NCBI GenBank assembly: GCA_937894105.1
Contig: CALCTI010000371.1
Location: 1-31,374 of the forward strand
Direction of reading: 5' to 3'
Origin: an uncultured cyanobacterium
Lineage (GTDB): Bacteria; Cyanobacteriota; Cyanobacteriia; CACIAM-69d
Length of the DNA stretch: 31,374 nucleotides
Made by a program: the position numbers and the translations under genes. This document shows, piece by piece, positions 31,358 through 31,374 of this stretch (its first letter is position 1; each line of letters begins with the position of its first letter). The notes below the pieces were generated by a model. The model had not been told where the DNA came from. It saw only the letters and a program-made list of their open reading frames with translations, and made no database searches.

Positions 31358-31374
31358 AGAGCACACGTCTGAAC
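31358..31374. other. Illumina TruSeq adapter remnant
   Basis: AGAGCACACGTCTGAAC is identical to the internal part of the standard TruSeq read-1 adapter. It is not genomic. Confidence 0.93.

Larger units (their letters stand above)
30455..31374. other. Gene-free contig end
   Basis: No protein gene is supported in 920 bp. Short frames such as 30476-30691 lack family similarity. The region contains two copies of a promoter plus RNA-like unit (30718-30834 and 31272-31352), a local 13-bp direct repeat CTTTTTCAGATTA near 30990-31014, and adapter sequence at the end. Confidence 0.5.

Overview
The window looks like chromosomal DNA of an oxygenic cyanobacterium. HIP1-type GCGATCGC octamers are scattered throughout. 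The gene set includes psb32, acsF (aerobic chlorophyll cyclase), a YggT/Ycf19 protein, a pentapeptide-repeat protein, a DUF4359 protein and the rpsP-KH-phoH neighbourhood. I cannot name the genus. The right edge is a contig end: the last 17 bases match an Illumina TruSeq adapter, so the DNA comes from a short-read assembly.

Layout. 1-4034: the C-terminal end of a histidine kinase, a DUF554 membrane protein (-), psb32 (+), a gap with a candidate minus-strand small RNA, and a pentapeptide-repeat gene (+). 4201-7879: an RNase R/II-type exonuclease (-) with an atypical catalytic motif, and a cyanobacterial protein of unknown function (+). 7887-10830: two broken nucleotide-sugar genes on the minus strand, ugd (in-frame TAG) and a UDP-glucuronate decarboxylase gene (about 32 nt deleted at the active site). 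11470-14857: a translation block on the minus strand, rpsB, tsf, then a long acidic hypothetical gene. 15199-15960: a DUF4359 gene and a short, degenerate tRNA-like array. 16273-18595: a slipin/SPFH protein with five repeated N-terminal modules, then a wrecked vapBC toxin-antitoxin pair whose middle is replaced by a 60-bp palindromic mini-element. 18706-20693: rpsP, a KH-domain gene and phoH. 20770-22792: a TM2 protein (-) and acsF (+). 23114-26279: an envelope-sugar cluster of sugar transferase, gmd (in-frame TAG) and GDP-L-fucose synthase. 26390-30454, all minus: yggT, htrA, proA, upp. 30455-31374: gene-free, but with two copies of a promoter plus small-RNA-like unit.

How the genes fit together. 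ugd and the decarboxylase gene lie on the UDP-glucose to UDP-glucuronate to UDP-xylose route. gmd and fcl make GDP-L-fucose, and the sugar transferase would start a lipid-linked polysaccharide. Three of these five genes are interrupted while the housekeeping genes are intact. This suggests either real loss of exopolysaccharide synthesis or local consensus error.

The most interesting non-coding signals are the 55-60-bp palindromic element (about three copies), the duplicated small-RNA-like unit that also carries a six-codon ORF, the tRNA-like array, and several gene-adjacent short tandem repeats.
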